Shown piece by piece: positions 43,701 to 51,591 of a DNA stretch of 64,000 nucleotides (position 1 is the first letter of the stretch; each line of letters starts with the position of its first letter). This DNA is from an uncultured Alphaproteobacteria bacterium (GTDB lineage: Bacteria; Pseudomonadota; Alphaproteobacteria; Caulobacterales; Parvularculaceae). The position numbers were made by a program, and so were the translations under genes. The stretch covers positions 1 to 64,000 of the forward strand of contig CALAZI010000160.1 of assembly GCA_937895955.1 (NCBI GenBank). Reading direction: 5' to 3'. The notes under the pieces were generated by a model. That model had not been told where the DNA came from and ran no database searches. It worked only from the letters and a program-made list of their open reading frames with translations.

Positions 43701-44404
43701 GCCAATTTCTGCATTTTTTCCGGATCGTCTCGATAAAGATGATAAGGCAAGCGAACACCCTCGCTTGGGTACGCTGACGTTACGTTTCGCGCCCAAATGA
43801 TGCCGCCTGCATATCGATCACTTATCTTTTCGTTGACATCTTCGTAGAACAGCTCGTCTCCAACTTCGATCACACGCGAGACGCCTATCAGAACATAGCG
43901 CTGCGCTTCTTCTTCAGAAAATGGATTCGAATAGTTGGCGTAATAGAAAATGAGACTTCTACTCGCATCGCCGCGCTCGATCTCGGCAAAAAACGGTAGA
44001 GTGTTCTCGCGTCTCTGGTCGTTGTCCAAGTACCCTTTTACTTTGACGTTATCATCATACATCGCGTCGTAAGGCCATACGCAGACAGTGGCTGGCGGCA
44101 AGGCCCATTCGTGTCGAGCAGCACCGCCATAGAAGAAACTCGGCGGGTCAGATGCGGCTGGGGCGCCCTCGATGCCAAAAGCGTTGTAGCTGTAACAACA
44201 CGGAGGCACATATTCGCCTTCGAGTTGTTTCCCGCCACACCCGGCATAGCACTGCTCCTTGGTGAGATCGCGGCTGCGGGCGATTGTGTCGCCAGGATAA
44301 GACTTTGCGCCTACACAATACGAATTAAGAGCAGGACTCTTACATATGGCGCCGTTCCAACCGTCGTCATGCCATGCGAGTCGTGCTGTTATATGAGTCG
44401 GCAT
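40736..44404 (-). CDS. RecD-like helicase with Cys-rich N-terminus and C-terminal nuclease-like domain
   Basis: 1222 residues, last gene of the six-gene operon. The N-terminal 110 residues have cysteines at 21, 30, 52, 56, 69, 70 and 108, possibly metal-binding. A long region of unknown fold follows. The superfamily 1B helicase begins near 590: Walker A GPAGTGKT (606-613), LIVDEASMLDLEL, GDPAQLPPIGRG and the C-terminal VHKAQGSEFANTFVII motif. The last 110 residues contain RSKSEIIIANML, IKLPDFTI and YFWEHLG, which match the E-D-(E/Q)xK-type order of PD-(D/E)XK nucleases, although the last motif lacks the classical Lys. It is neither a TraA-type relaxase nor RecD of RecBCD. It may unwind and cut foreign DNA. 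GC is lower than in trb, so it is not ICE backbone. Confidence 0.87.
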   Translation of the reverse strand: MPTHITARLAWHDDGWNGAICKSPALNSYCVGAKSYPGDTIARSRDLTKEQCYAGCGGKQLEGEYVPPCCYSYNAFGIEGAPAASDPPSFFYGGAARHEWALPPATVCVWPYDAMYDDNVKVKGYLDNDQRRENTLPFFAEIERGDASRSLIFYYANYSNPFSEEEAQRYVLIGVSRVIEVGDELFYEDVNEKISDRYAGGIIWARNVTSAYPSEGVRLPYHLYRDDPEKMQKLALYPENPLLCKMGSKHLTDDEAIGLLEQFLGKVRWLQEIEDTSENWAARANWISKQIATLWKERGIYPGLLQVLEACGASPLIAAAKEVCEAQGHDEAHKLAFEVLDTGRDGQLSLMLSATEKKKLARNWALLEDGVRKLLRDVLVRFDLGVERIKKVIAESRSENGLTASTEMIAENPYILNEQYYGDDAGDRIPWSLIDRGVLPSPELGPPLSEMDNNDARRFRGLCVDHLSAEPNHNFRFAADLLAEITERMDHLPEWKQAGFSDRYFDVDAEFISGAIAQKKTEHGRVIYLRRVFEDERFVEKTLRDLAGRPDIQLKRPVLEDDWRSWVFKNDSDLAEKAADEYETAVVEQVSICASLLPRPLAAVTGPAGTGKTTVIEALIRGIRKTEGDGANILVLAPTGKATDRVRETFEVAKLNRVETSTVHSVLAKNGWLNPNMTFRQERGQRAEIATLIVDEASMLDLELVATLFRAIDWKQLRRLVLVGDPAQLPPIGRGRVFADILEWLDERHEGIGRLRTNLRQLLTRAQGRGEGIVGLSTLFVRCGTGRIELADENDASSDGATTLEQEALIEKLHVGGEIDKDLDVIYWDDPTQLSSILISAVESKMGRAVDDERRPYQIWQSALENDPTTYQILSPHRGELHGVEAINSACQQRLAAGVLARIGAVDGITAFDKVIQIRNRPRSRMIWAYDWDDRALKEIEIFNGEIGRVELMGFDRSVQKRLKSGFGETLKRFSVRFSRKANLAVGYGKGTPALTNSGKQVYRSESVDENLELAYAVSVHKAQGSEFANTFVIIPASRSRSLSSELVYTAITRASKHCTLLIERDVSSLLDARRRENARTPQINSSLFEFRFAPPELINRKSWYESGKIHEALSGDMVRSKSEIIIANMLHEQGVPFSYELPLLAPDGTIKLPDFTITWDGERYFWEHLGMLSDPEYARRWEEKKRWYDKWFPNQLVSTCEGRHLSNDVQAVIQRLKNQLN

Positions 44405-44493
44405 GGCGCATTCCCCCCATTGTCCTCAAATCACGGTTCCGAAAAACATAGATTTTATCATAATTACGAACAACAACAAAAGCACATCAACGT

Positions 44494-45255
44494 TTACTCA
44501 AATATATGTTTCCTATGCCAAGCCAATCTTTTGTGATGTTTCTGAGTAAGGCGCAAGGGCTTCACGAACCGTAGTTCATTGCAAGCTGTTTCGCTCAGTC
44601 TGTCAGAGAATATTGGATTTCCGTCGCCTCCAAAGGAAACTAGCCCACGATCGAAAGCAGCATCCCAAAGCGCTGACAGCAAAAGGCCATTGTGAATGTC
44701 AAGTCGTTCGGCGTCAGTCGTGCAATCTTTCCACGGAATAATATGCGATGCGCGAAGTAGCGCAAGATCACTGATGCCTGTCAGAGGACATTGCCCCTGC
44801 CAGTACTCCACGAGCCGTTCGCGAAATATGTCTTGACCGATACGCTGAACAATGAGGCGTTCAGTTTCTGTCGTAGTTGGTAGATCCCTGATCTTGGCCT
44901 TGAATTCATTTAAGGGCGCGTCAGGCAGACTCGCAGCGAGTTGATAGACACGCGGAAGCGCAGCGTAAAGCTCGCCCAAGCTTTCAAAGGAATATCGTCG
45001 TAGCCCCGGGCCTGCCATTTCGACTCCAGGTTGATCGAACTCCTCGATCACACCGGAATGGTCGATAGAAAGATACCAGATGCCGGACGGTCCGTCCGCA
45101 GCAATCCCGATTGTGCCGCGGGCCGTAGTGGAACTGAACATCGCCCACCCTGCATCCTCGCCAAGTGGTCGCCGGAAGCCGTTTTGCCAGGCAGCTTTTG
45201 CACTCTCCTCACGAACCACAAAACTCTGAGGCGCCTCAATCATTCTCGTACTCAC
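44494..45255 (-). CDS. HNH endonuclease of the six-gene operon
   Basis: 253 residues. The C-terminal 100 residues hold an HNH domain: CPLTGI (156-161), LLRASHIIPWKDC (166-178, the first His pair), ERLDIHNGLLLSALWDAAF (183-201, the Asn and following helix), of the HNH_2 class seen in restriction proteins. The N-terminal 140 residues have no known motif. The start overlaps the Rad50-like gene stop by four bases, so the two are co-translated and probably work as a pair. 89 bases separate it from the RecD-like gene, the only larger gap in the operon. It is the clearest nuclease of the system. Confidence 0.9.
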   Translation of the reverse strand: MSTRMIEAPQSFVVREESAKAAWQNGFRRPLGEDAGWAMFSSTTARGTIGIAADGPSGIWYLSIDHSGVIEEFDQPGVEMAGPGLRRYSFESLGELYAALPRVYQLAASLPDAPLNEFKAKIRDLPTTTETERLIVQRIGQDIFRERLVEYWQGQCPLTGISDLALLRASHIIPWKDCTTDAERLDIHNGLLLSALWDAAFDRGLVSFGGDGNPIFSDRLSETACNELRFVKPLRLTQKHHKRLAWHRKHIFE

Positions 45256-47234
45256 AGGTCACGTCTCATCAAACGGCCAGCGGCGGGAGCCCCCCTCAGA
45301 GTGAGGCGCAGCCACGGCTCGCGATTGAGATCATCTGGTGGTTTGGTGGTCGTGGTGATGATGTACTGAAAAGTGGAGCCAGCGAGCCTTTCTTCGAGAA
45401 ATCTCAGAAGGCTGAAGTGTTCGTTGTAAATTGTCTGCCCCAAATCAGCCTCACGCGGGCTGTCGTGAATCAGAAAAGCAGGAAGCCGCGTTCTCCTCTC
45501 AAGGCTAAGGCAGAGGCAGGCAAGATCGAAAGCAAGCACTTTGAGCGATTGGATCGCCGCTGTCCGACGGTCGCCTCCAGCCTGAACAGTAACCTCCAAC
45601 CCTTTGCCGGTCAGCTGTACAAAACCCTTGGCTTCGTTGCCGAGGAGGTAACGAATGATCGCAGAAAACTTCTGTGATACTGCTCCGATCGTCTTTGCCT
45701 GTTTATCCTCGAAACCGCGAAGTTGTTCGCGCAGCTGACGCAATTTACCTTCAAGCGAGTTGATTGCCGACTTCGAGCCGGCCAATTCATCGACAAGTTC
45801 TTTGCAACGCCTAACGTCTTCGACATTTCGCGTTGCTGCGCGCCAACTTGTATCGCGCGCATCTGCGGCCTGCTCAAGTCGGCGAACACGCTCCTCTGCT
45901 TGCTGGGAGCTTTGCCGAGCCATTGCGATCTCCGGCTTCAATGATTCAATGTCTGTTCGTACACTCGATATCGCTTGTACCTGGACCTCAATCTGGTGAC
46001 GTTTTGCATCCCATCGTGCCTGACATTGTTCAGCATCAGGAAGCTTGTGAGACAACTTGCAGCCTTCCGCGAGCGCGGTGTCGATAGGCACCTCACAAAT
46101 TGGGCAGATCGGGCTCGCTGCTGTTTGAGCCGCCGCGGACAATCCGGGAATTTCGCTCTTCAGCTGATTGAGGAGTTTTTCCTCCAGAGGCAAACTTGCT
46201 TCGAGCCCGGCCGCTTTCAGCTCAGCGTCGCGCAATTTCGCTCGCGCTGATTGAAGGGAGCGCCGCGCCTCCGATAATTCGGAACGGTCTCCGGTCGGCA
46301 GCTTGGCGGCGGTAGCGAGTTTACGGTCGGCCTCCGACTTTAGCGAGTCGAGAAGGAGCGGCATTTCGGGCAGTGATGAGTCGATCAGCCCAAGATCATT
46401 TACGAGCCGGTCGACCCGTCGCTTTTGATCCCACTCAAGGTACGACCTCTGTTGTTTCGCATCGTCCAGCTGGTTGACCAGCGCCTGCTCATTGCGACGT
46501 GTGTTTTGCTCATCCTCTGTAAGGGCGACAAGGAACGCTCGCAAAGCCAGGAGGCGTGGCCCTTTGGCTTCGCCGCTTGCAGGCTGCGGCGCATCTGAGC
46601 CTGACGCCGGCGATCGCCAGTCAAGAATATCGTCAAACCGACATTCCTGATCACGAGACGCCCAGGCGAGCGCAATGGGCCAAGCCCGCTGCTCCGACGA
46701 AAGTCTTGCTAGTTGGGCAGTCGCACCACCGATGATTGCTTCTTCGATGGCGTCAACAAGCGGCTCGACGCCTGTCGCCGGACCGTCCATGAGAGCGACT
46801 TCATCGAGTTTGCCGTTCTGAATGGCGAAATGTTTGCGGCCAACGCCCAGCGGCCGGGCGACCGCCCAACAAACGCCGTCAAGCATAACTTCGGCCCCGA
46901 CGACACCATTCAAAAACGCAGTCGAAATTGCATCCCGCTGTACTTCATCAGCGAACCGAGTCTCGCCGAGGCAGTAACGGAGCAAACGGCAAAACAGCGT
47001 CTTCCCGCCGCCATGGCCGATCACGCGCTCGCCGCCTTCCGGATCTTCGTCTCCGTCCGGCGACCATATAATATTGAGACCGGTCCTCAATTCGACGTCG
47101 CGGATAACCTCGCCGCCCGGGGATTCCCATATTTTCAGCCGTCGGACCCAGAGCCTCGGCTCCTTGAGGTTTTCTGGAACCTCAATGCTTAGCGGCTGAG
47201 CCGGGAAGAGATCATCCTGCTGCGGCATGTGCAA
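45252..47234 (-). CDS. Rad50/SbcC-like ATPase with zinc hook
   Basis: 660 residues. A Walker A-like GHGGGKT (73-79) near the N-terminus, two long coiled-coil arms (about 240-365 and 400-515) that meet at a zinc-hook CPIC (377-380), and a C-terminal Walker B FLIHDSPREAD (587-597). This is the Rad50/SbcC architecture in short form. No Mre11/SbcD nuclease is nearby; the coupled HNH protein could take its place. The Walker A lacks the usual first Gly-x4 spacing and should be checked. The start overlaps the methylase stop by 23 bases (or 17 from the second Met). Confidence 0.88.
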   Translation of the reverse strand: MHMPQQDDLFPAQPLSIEVPENLKEPRLWVRRLKIWESPGGEVIRDVELRTGLNIIWSPDGDEDPEGGERVIGHGGGKTLFCRLLRYCLGETRFADEVQRDAISTAFLNGVVGAEVMLDGVCWAVARPLGVGRKHFAIQNGKLDEVALMDGPATGVEPLVDAIEEAIIGGATAQLARLSSEQRAWPIALAWASRDQECRFDDILDWRSPASGSDAPQPASGEAKGPRLLALRAFLVALTEDEQNTRRNEQALVNQLDDAKQQRSYLEWDQKRRVDRLVNDLGLIDSSLPEMPLLLDSLKSEADRKLATAAKLPTGDRSELSEARRSLQSARAKLRDAELKAAGLEASLPLEEKLLNQLKSEIPGLSAAAQTAASPICPICEVPIDTALAEGCKLSHKLPDAEQCQARWDAKRHQIEVQVQAISSVRTDIESLKPEIAMARQSSQQAEERVRRLEQAADARDTSWRAATRNVEDVRRCKELVDELAGSKSAINSLEGKLRQLREQLRGFEDKQAKTIGAVSQKFSAIIRYLLGNEAKGFVQLTGKGLEVTVQAGGDRRTAAIQSLKVLAFDLACLCLSLERRTRLPAFLIHDSPREADLGQTIYNEHFSLLRFLEERLAGSTFQYIITTTTKPPDDLNREPWLRLTLRGAPAAGRLMRRDL

Positions 47235-50200
47235 TCCAGTCCCGAACTTCGTCGGGCGCCGCCGCTATCGTTGTATCGATTTCAAGGTTGTCCAACGCAT
47301 TGAGAACGAAACTCGCACGACCTTCCGGCCACCCCGCCGTGTCAAAGGTGTCGAGGCCTGTGCCCGGCGCCCAAGTCCCGGCAGCAAGATCCTCTATCAA
47401 TCTGCCATTGCCGCGATGGTTCGTGATCGCCGTATTCCAGCCCGGCGTCGTCCGGGCAGCAAAGCCCACAACATTGCCTGAGCGCGGCTCGGCTTCCTGA
47501 CCCACCAATCGTCGCCAATGCGATTGATCAACAGGCTGAAGAAGCGGCGTCAGTAGATGTGGTTCCAGCATCATCGCGGCGGCGAGACGAACAGTGCGGA
47601 TCGGTGCTGGGCCGTCCAGCGATTTCAGAATGGCGGCGAGCGCTGCAGAAGGATCGTGCTGAGGTGATGGAGTCGCGCGGGCCCAGGCGGCGTCAGGAAG
47701 TTGTTCGAGTGGTATAAGCTGTTGCTTGATGGGCGTGGCGGCCACATCCGCAAGACCAAGTTCCGCGAAGGTGCCGTCTGTCTGCATTCGGTCCCAAGCT
47801 TCGAGTACGAGGCGGCGGGTTCGATATTCCCCGAATTGTTTGATTTCTTTTTCCTTCAAGACACGGAAGGTTTCCGAAGGATAGCCCTCGCCCTTCACAT
47901 CGGCCGGGTCGAGGATGTAGCGCAGCTCATTACGATCGAGCCCATAGGCACGAGCGTAAAAGGCGTCGAGTTCAGCGCGAAGGAACGCGCGGCGCTCCTC
48001 ATCCCAAGCGAAGGGCGGACCATCGTAACCAAGATCGCGAGCAAATGGGGCTAGGCTCTGTGAGGTATAAGAAAGTTCCAAAACCTTGGAGACTACGAAT
48101 TCCAGACGATTCTTAGAGTAGAATGATGGTGCGAGAACTGGGAACTGGGCAATAGTGTTCTTGCGAATATGAGTACCACCGACTTTCGATTGTGCTGCAT
48201 AGTCCAATACAAGACTGTTTAAGTTTCCAAGCAGCGGCGCAACCATCGGAGTCGCTTCAATCGTCGGAAGCAACAGAGAAAGCGTATCATCAGTTGCCGA
48301 AAAAGGAATTATTGCCGCGATAACTGTTCGTTCATTTGTCGCATTTGTGATGTCTCTCCAACCCAAGAGCCAGTCTTTCTGCCAGCCTTTTTCGACAAGC
48401 CTCTTTAAAACCTCTGACCTTGGCACAAATCTATCAGCCTCAATAAAATCGTGACACCCTTTCCGAAACATATCCGAAGCCCCGTATCGGTGATCGAATT
48501 GGAAAATCGAGCCGCCACGGCGAACTGGCAAGAAATCCGGATTATCCTCCATTCCAACAAACTCTTCGAACATCTGCGCATCCTTTCGATTTGAAGATGT
48601 GAAGAAGTTCTGAATAACTATTGGTGCGAAAGCTGAACGTTCAAGGCTACCGTCGATTTCAATTAGAATTTCGCTGTTTTGGTAAATCTTTGTTATTAGG
48701 TCGGCATCTTGACGGGATCTGAAGATTGGCAGCGTTCTGGTGTTTGGATTGGTTGCGGCAATTTCCTCACGCGAAAGGGTGTAGAAACGCTCTTTGTCGG
48801 CCAGCTCCTCTATGCGCAGAATGTAGGATGTGAACTCCGGTCGCTCACATTCTTCACAAAGTGTAAGCAGTGTGAACGGTGTGTCCGGATGAACTGCTGG
48901 AAATATTCGAAGCTGATTGTCGAACATGAGCGCGGAAAAAATGCGCTTTTTACGAACGATGAAGTCGAAAAAATGCCGTCTGAAGAAATCTGTCGCAATG
49001 CCGGCAGGCACAATGATGCCCGCACGACCACTTTTTTCCATTAAGCGTAGACCAAGCTCAGAAAACAAAGCGTACGTATTTATCTTTCCTTGTGCGGAAA
49101 GATCGAACCGGCCAGACATGCGTGCGAACTCGTTTTGTGCGTCGGCGGTACGTTTTGCTTGTTGGTACAGGCTAAATTCAGTCTGGGAATGAATCTCCAT
49201 TTCAGAAATCGCGCGCTTTCTAGCGGCACTCTTCATTTTTGCGATTTCAGGAGCTCTCGTAGAAAAATACTCTTCATCGGAGACCTGAATGACTTCCCAA
49301 GGCGGATTGCCCAGCACCACATCGAACCCGCCGCGCTGCATGATACCCGGGAATTCCAGCGGCCAATGGAAGGCGCGGGCGTCGCGCGAGACATCCATAG
49401 CTTGCGCCAAGAGCGGCCCGAAAGGCTGAACGCTGCGCAGCCATTCCCAGACTGTACCCGAGGTGGGCAGCGTCTCCGCCCCTCGCCGCGGCAGCCCATC
49501 CTGACTGGCATGCGGGCCGCCCTTTGTTTTAGGCAGCAGAAATGCAGAGACATAGAGATCGCACGCCACTTCCAGCGTCCACGCCGCCGCACCTACTGCT
49601 GTCAGGGCGCGAAGCTTTTCGGCTTTCGCTTCGATCTGTTTGACTGTGTTTTCCGGCATAGCGCGCAAACGCTCAAACTCACGCATGAAGTCCTGCTGGC
49701 GGTTGAAGCCGAACCCGCTAGCGACCTTTTCCCGTTCCTTGACTTCGCGCTTGTTCTTCTCGCGGTAGTATTTTGCGACGTCCTTGTCGTCATCAGTGAG
49801 CGGTTTGTAGGCCGCGTCCGGAATGCCTTCCTCCAGCACTTTAAGGTCGAAAACGCCGAGCAGCGCATCGCCGCAACGGATCTGCGCATCAAAAAATCCA
49901 AGCGGGAGGCCAGGGTCTACCGTCTCAATCCAGAGCGCAACCTTAGTCAGCTCCACCGCCATCGGGTTACGATCGACACCATAAATGCAGGAGCGCGCCA
50001 CATCGCGAAGGGCATGGCGAAAGTCCTCTTGGCTTGGTGCGCCATCGGCGCGAATGCGCGCTAGTCGCGTCGCAATACGCCGGGCGGCGGCCAGCAGGAA
50101 GTGACCCGAACCACAGGCCGGATCGACGACCGAGAGTTTCAGCAGAGCGCTTTCCGGATCGCTGGCTTTTGCCTCTGTCTTGTCGAGAATGGGATCGAGC

Positions 50201-51588
50201 GCAGTGTCGAGCAGCGCTTGTACTAGGCTATCGGGCGTATAGTAGGAGCCGGTCGTCTTGCGCTGATTACCCTTCTGCTCAGCGGCGTCCGAAGCGAAAA
50301 TGAGCGTCTTACCGTCGTCGCCCAGCTGCGGCTGGAGTTCGAGCAGTGATTCATAGACTGAGCCTAGCTCTTCGGTCTCCATGGCGCGCCAGTTAACCGG
50401 CACAATGCCCGTCTTATCTGAAAGCCACGCGAGCCGATAAATCGCTTCCAAGAACGCTTTGTTTCTCAAGCGCGCCGTTCCGAGATGCGGCAGCATGCTT
50501 TTTCCGAAGAGACCGCCAAGCGCCGGCAAGGCTAACCGGTCTTCGCCAATCGCCAACGCGGCAAAAACAATCTTAATCCCTTCATACCGATCGTGATGCT
50601 TGTCCCACGCCGATCGGCGGTAGCATTGTGTACGGAGTGTTTGTAAGCTGTAGCCTTCGCTATAAAGCTTACGGGCGGAGGTGTTTGCGTTCGCCGAATG
50701 AAGCAGGTCTCGATCTTCGGCCACCATAAGGAAGATCAGCCGATACACGAGACGCAGCAATTCGTTGAACCAGTCCGTTAGACTTACGTCTCCGGACTTC
50801 AATTTTTCTGCAAGGTCGTGGTTTGCCTCCAGGAAGCCTGAACCCAGCACCTTCAGGGCGAGCTTTACTTGATCGGCCAACCGCTCTCGCGCAGCTTCTC
50901 CTTCCCTTGCTCCAGCTTCCCGCCAGCTTTCAAGGGCGCAGTCTGTGACGGCAGCGTCTTTAGAGCCGAACCTCGTACGATGCATGAGGAGCCAAATAAG
51001 GGCAAAAGAGGCGGCATCCTCATTCTCAAAAACCTGGAAAAGATCGAACTCAATGTGGGCCGGACGCGTGAGTGAGGCATTATCGCGCATGAGGCGAATC
51101 AAGACGCCATTTGTTGCGATCCCCCAAAGCGCCTCATCATATTCGTTGAGGTAATCCTGTAGCGCAAATGCAGGTGAACGCGAGCGCTCTGTCGATAAGG
51201 TGTCGCTGCGTCTGTCGAGCCTTTCTTCCTGCGGGGGAACAACAACAACAGGGACACGATCAGCTGAAATGAATGAGATAACCCCATCCGCTACATCGAG
51301 ATCGTCGAAGCCCAGCACTTCTTTCAAGAAGTCGCGAATAAATCGCCGCGTCGCTTCAATTGAAGGCGCTTTGAGTGATGAAAATGCGTCGAAATGAGAT
51401 TGGCCGACACGGAACGCTGTCGATATTTCTTCGCGGATCGTTAGCCCCTTGCGAACTCCATAACTTTGCCGCGTATCGGAATCGTCTTTGGGCTCCACAA
51501 TTTGCGCGAGCATGGCAGGCGAAATCAGATTGCCCTCTAGGTTGACAGAGGGCCAAGCGGACATATCAGCAATAGGTCTCCGCCCCAT
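47212..51588 (-). CDS. Large N6-adenine DNA methyltransferase, Eco57I/DrmMI-like
   Basis: 1458 residues. AdoMet motif I DPACGSG (489-495) and catalytic motif IV NPPW (761-764) are in the order of gamma-class N6-adenine methylases such as Eco57I, PglX and DrmMI. The preceding GSYYTPDSLVQALL segment (447-460) is the usual X region. The N-terminal 450 residues contain LNEYDEALWGIATNGVLIRL (147-166), typical of type IIG-like proteins, but no clear PD-(D/E)XK triad was seen. The C-terminal 600 residues probably hold target recognition. It is the modification gene of the operon. It starts three bases after the SNF2 helicase stop. Confidence 0.93.
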   Translation of the reverse strand: MGRRPIADMSAWPSVNLEGNLISPAMLAQIVEPKDDSDTRQSYGVRKGLTIREEISTAFRVGQSHFDAFSSLKAPSIEATRRFIRDFLKEVLGFDDLDVADGVISFISADRVPVVVVPPQEERLDRRSDTLSTERSRSPAFALQDYLNEYDEALWGIATNGVLIRLMRDNASLTRPAHIEFDLFQVFENEDAASFALIWLLMHRTRFGSKDAAVTDCALESWREAGAREGEAARERLADQVKLALKVLGSGFLEANHDLAEKLKSGDVSLTDWFNELLRLVYRLIFLMVAEDRDLLHSANANTSARKLYSEGYSLQTLRTQCYRRSAWDKHHDRYEGIKIVFAALAIGEDRLALPALGGLFGKSMLPHLGTARLRNKAFLEAIYRLAWLSDKTGIVPVNWRAMETEELGSVYESLLELQPQLGDDGKTLIFASDAAEQKGNQRKTTGSYYTPDSLVQALLDTALDPILDKTEAKASDPESALLKLSVVDPACGSGHFLLAAARRIATRLARIRADGAPSQEDFRHALRDVARSCIYGVDRNPMAVELTKVALWIETVDPGLPLGFFDAQIRCGDALLGVFDLKVLEEGIPDAAYKPLTDDDKDVAKYYREKNKREVKEREKVASGFGFNRQQDFMREFERLRAMPENTVKQIEAKAEKLRALTAVGAAAWTLEVACDLYVSAFLLPKTKGGPHASQDGLPRRGAETLPTSGTVWEWLRSVQPFGPLLAQAMDVSRDARAFHWPLEFPGIMQRGGFDVVLGNPPWEVIQVSDEEYFSTRAPEIAKMKSAARKRAISEMEIHSQTEFSLYQQAKRTADAQNEFARMSGRFDLSAQGKINTYALFSELGLRLMEKSGRAGIIVPAGIATDFFRRHFFDFIVRKKRIFSALMFDNQLRIFPAVHPDTPFTLLTLCEECERPEFTSYILRIEELADKERFYTLSREEIAATNPNTRTLPIFRSRQDADLITKIYQNSEILIEIDGSLERSAFAPIVIQNFFTSSNRKDAQMFEEFVGMEDNPDFLPVRRGGSIFQFDHRYGASDMFRKGCHDFIEADRFVPRSEVLKRLVEKGWQKDWLLGWRDITNATNERTVIAAIIPFSATDDTLSLLLPTIEATPMVAPLLGNLNSLVLDYAAQSKVGGTHIRKNTIAQFPVLAPSFYSKNRLEFVVSKVLELSYTSQSLAPFARDLGYDGPPFAWDEERRAFLRAELDAFYARAYGLDRNELRYILDPADVKGEGYPSETFRVLKEKEIKQFGEYRTRRLVLEAWDRMQTDGTFAELGLADVAATPIKQQLIPLEQLPDAAWARATPSPQHDPSAALAAILKSLDGPAPIRTVRLAAAMMLEPHLLTPLLQPVDQSHWRRLVGQEAEPRSGNVVGFAARTTPGWNTAITNHRGNGRLIEDLAAGTWAPGTGLDTFDTAGWPEGRASFVLNALDNLEIDTTIAAAPDEVRDWIAHAAAG

Positions 51589-51591
51589 CGC

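Noticed and set aside
40736..44404. RecD-like protein as a TraA-type relaxase of the ICE
   Set aside because: The N-terminus lacks the MOB relaxase Tyr and HxH motifs; base composition and operon membership place it with the defence genes.
49090..50064. Plus-strand open frame of 324 codons opposite the large methylase
   Set aside because: Antisense to conserved methylase motifs and without a plausible start site.
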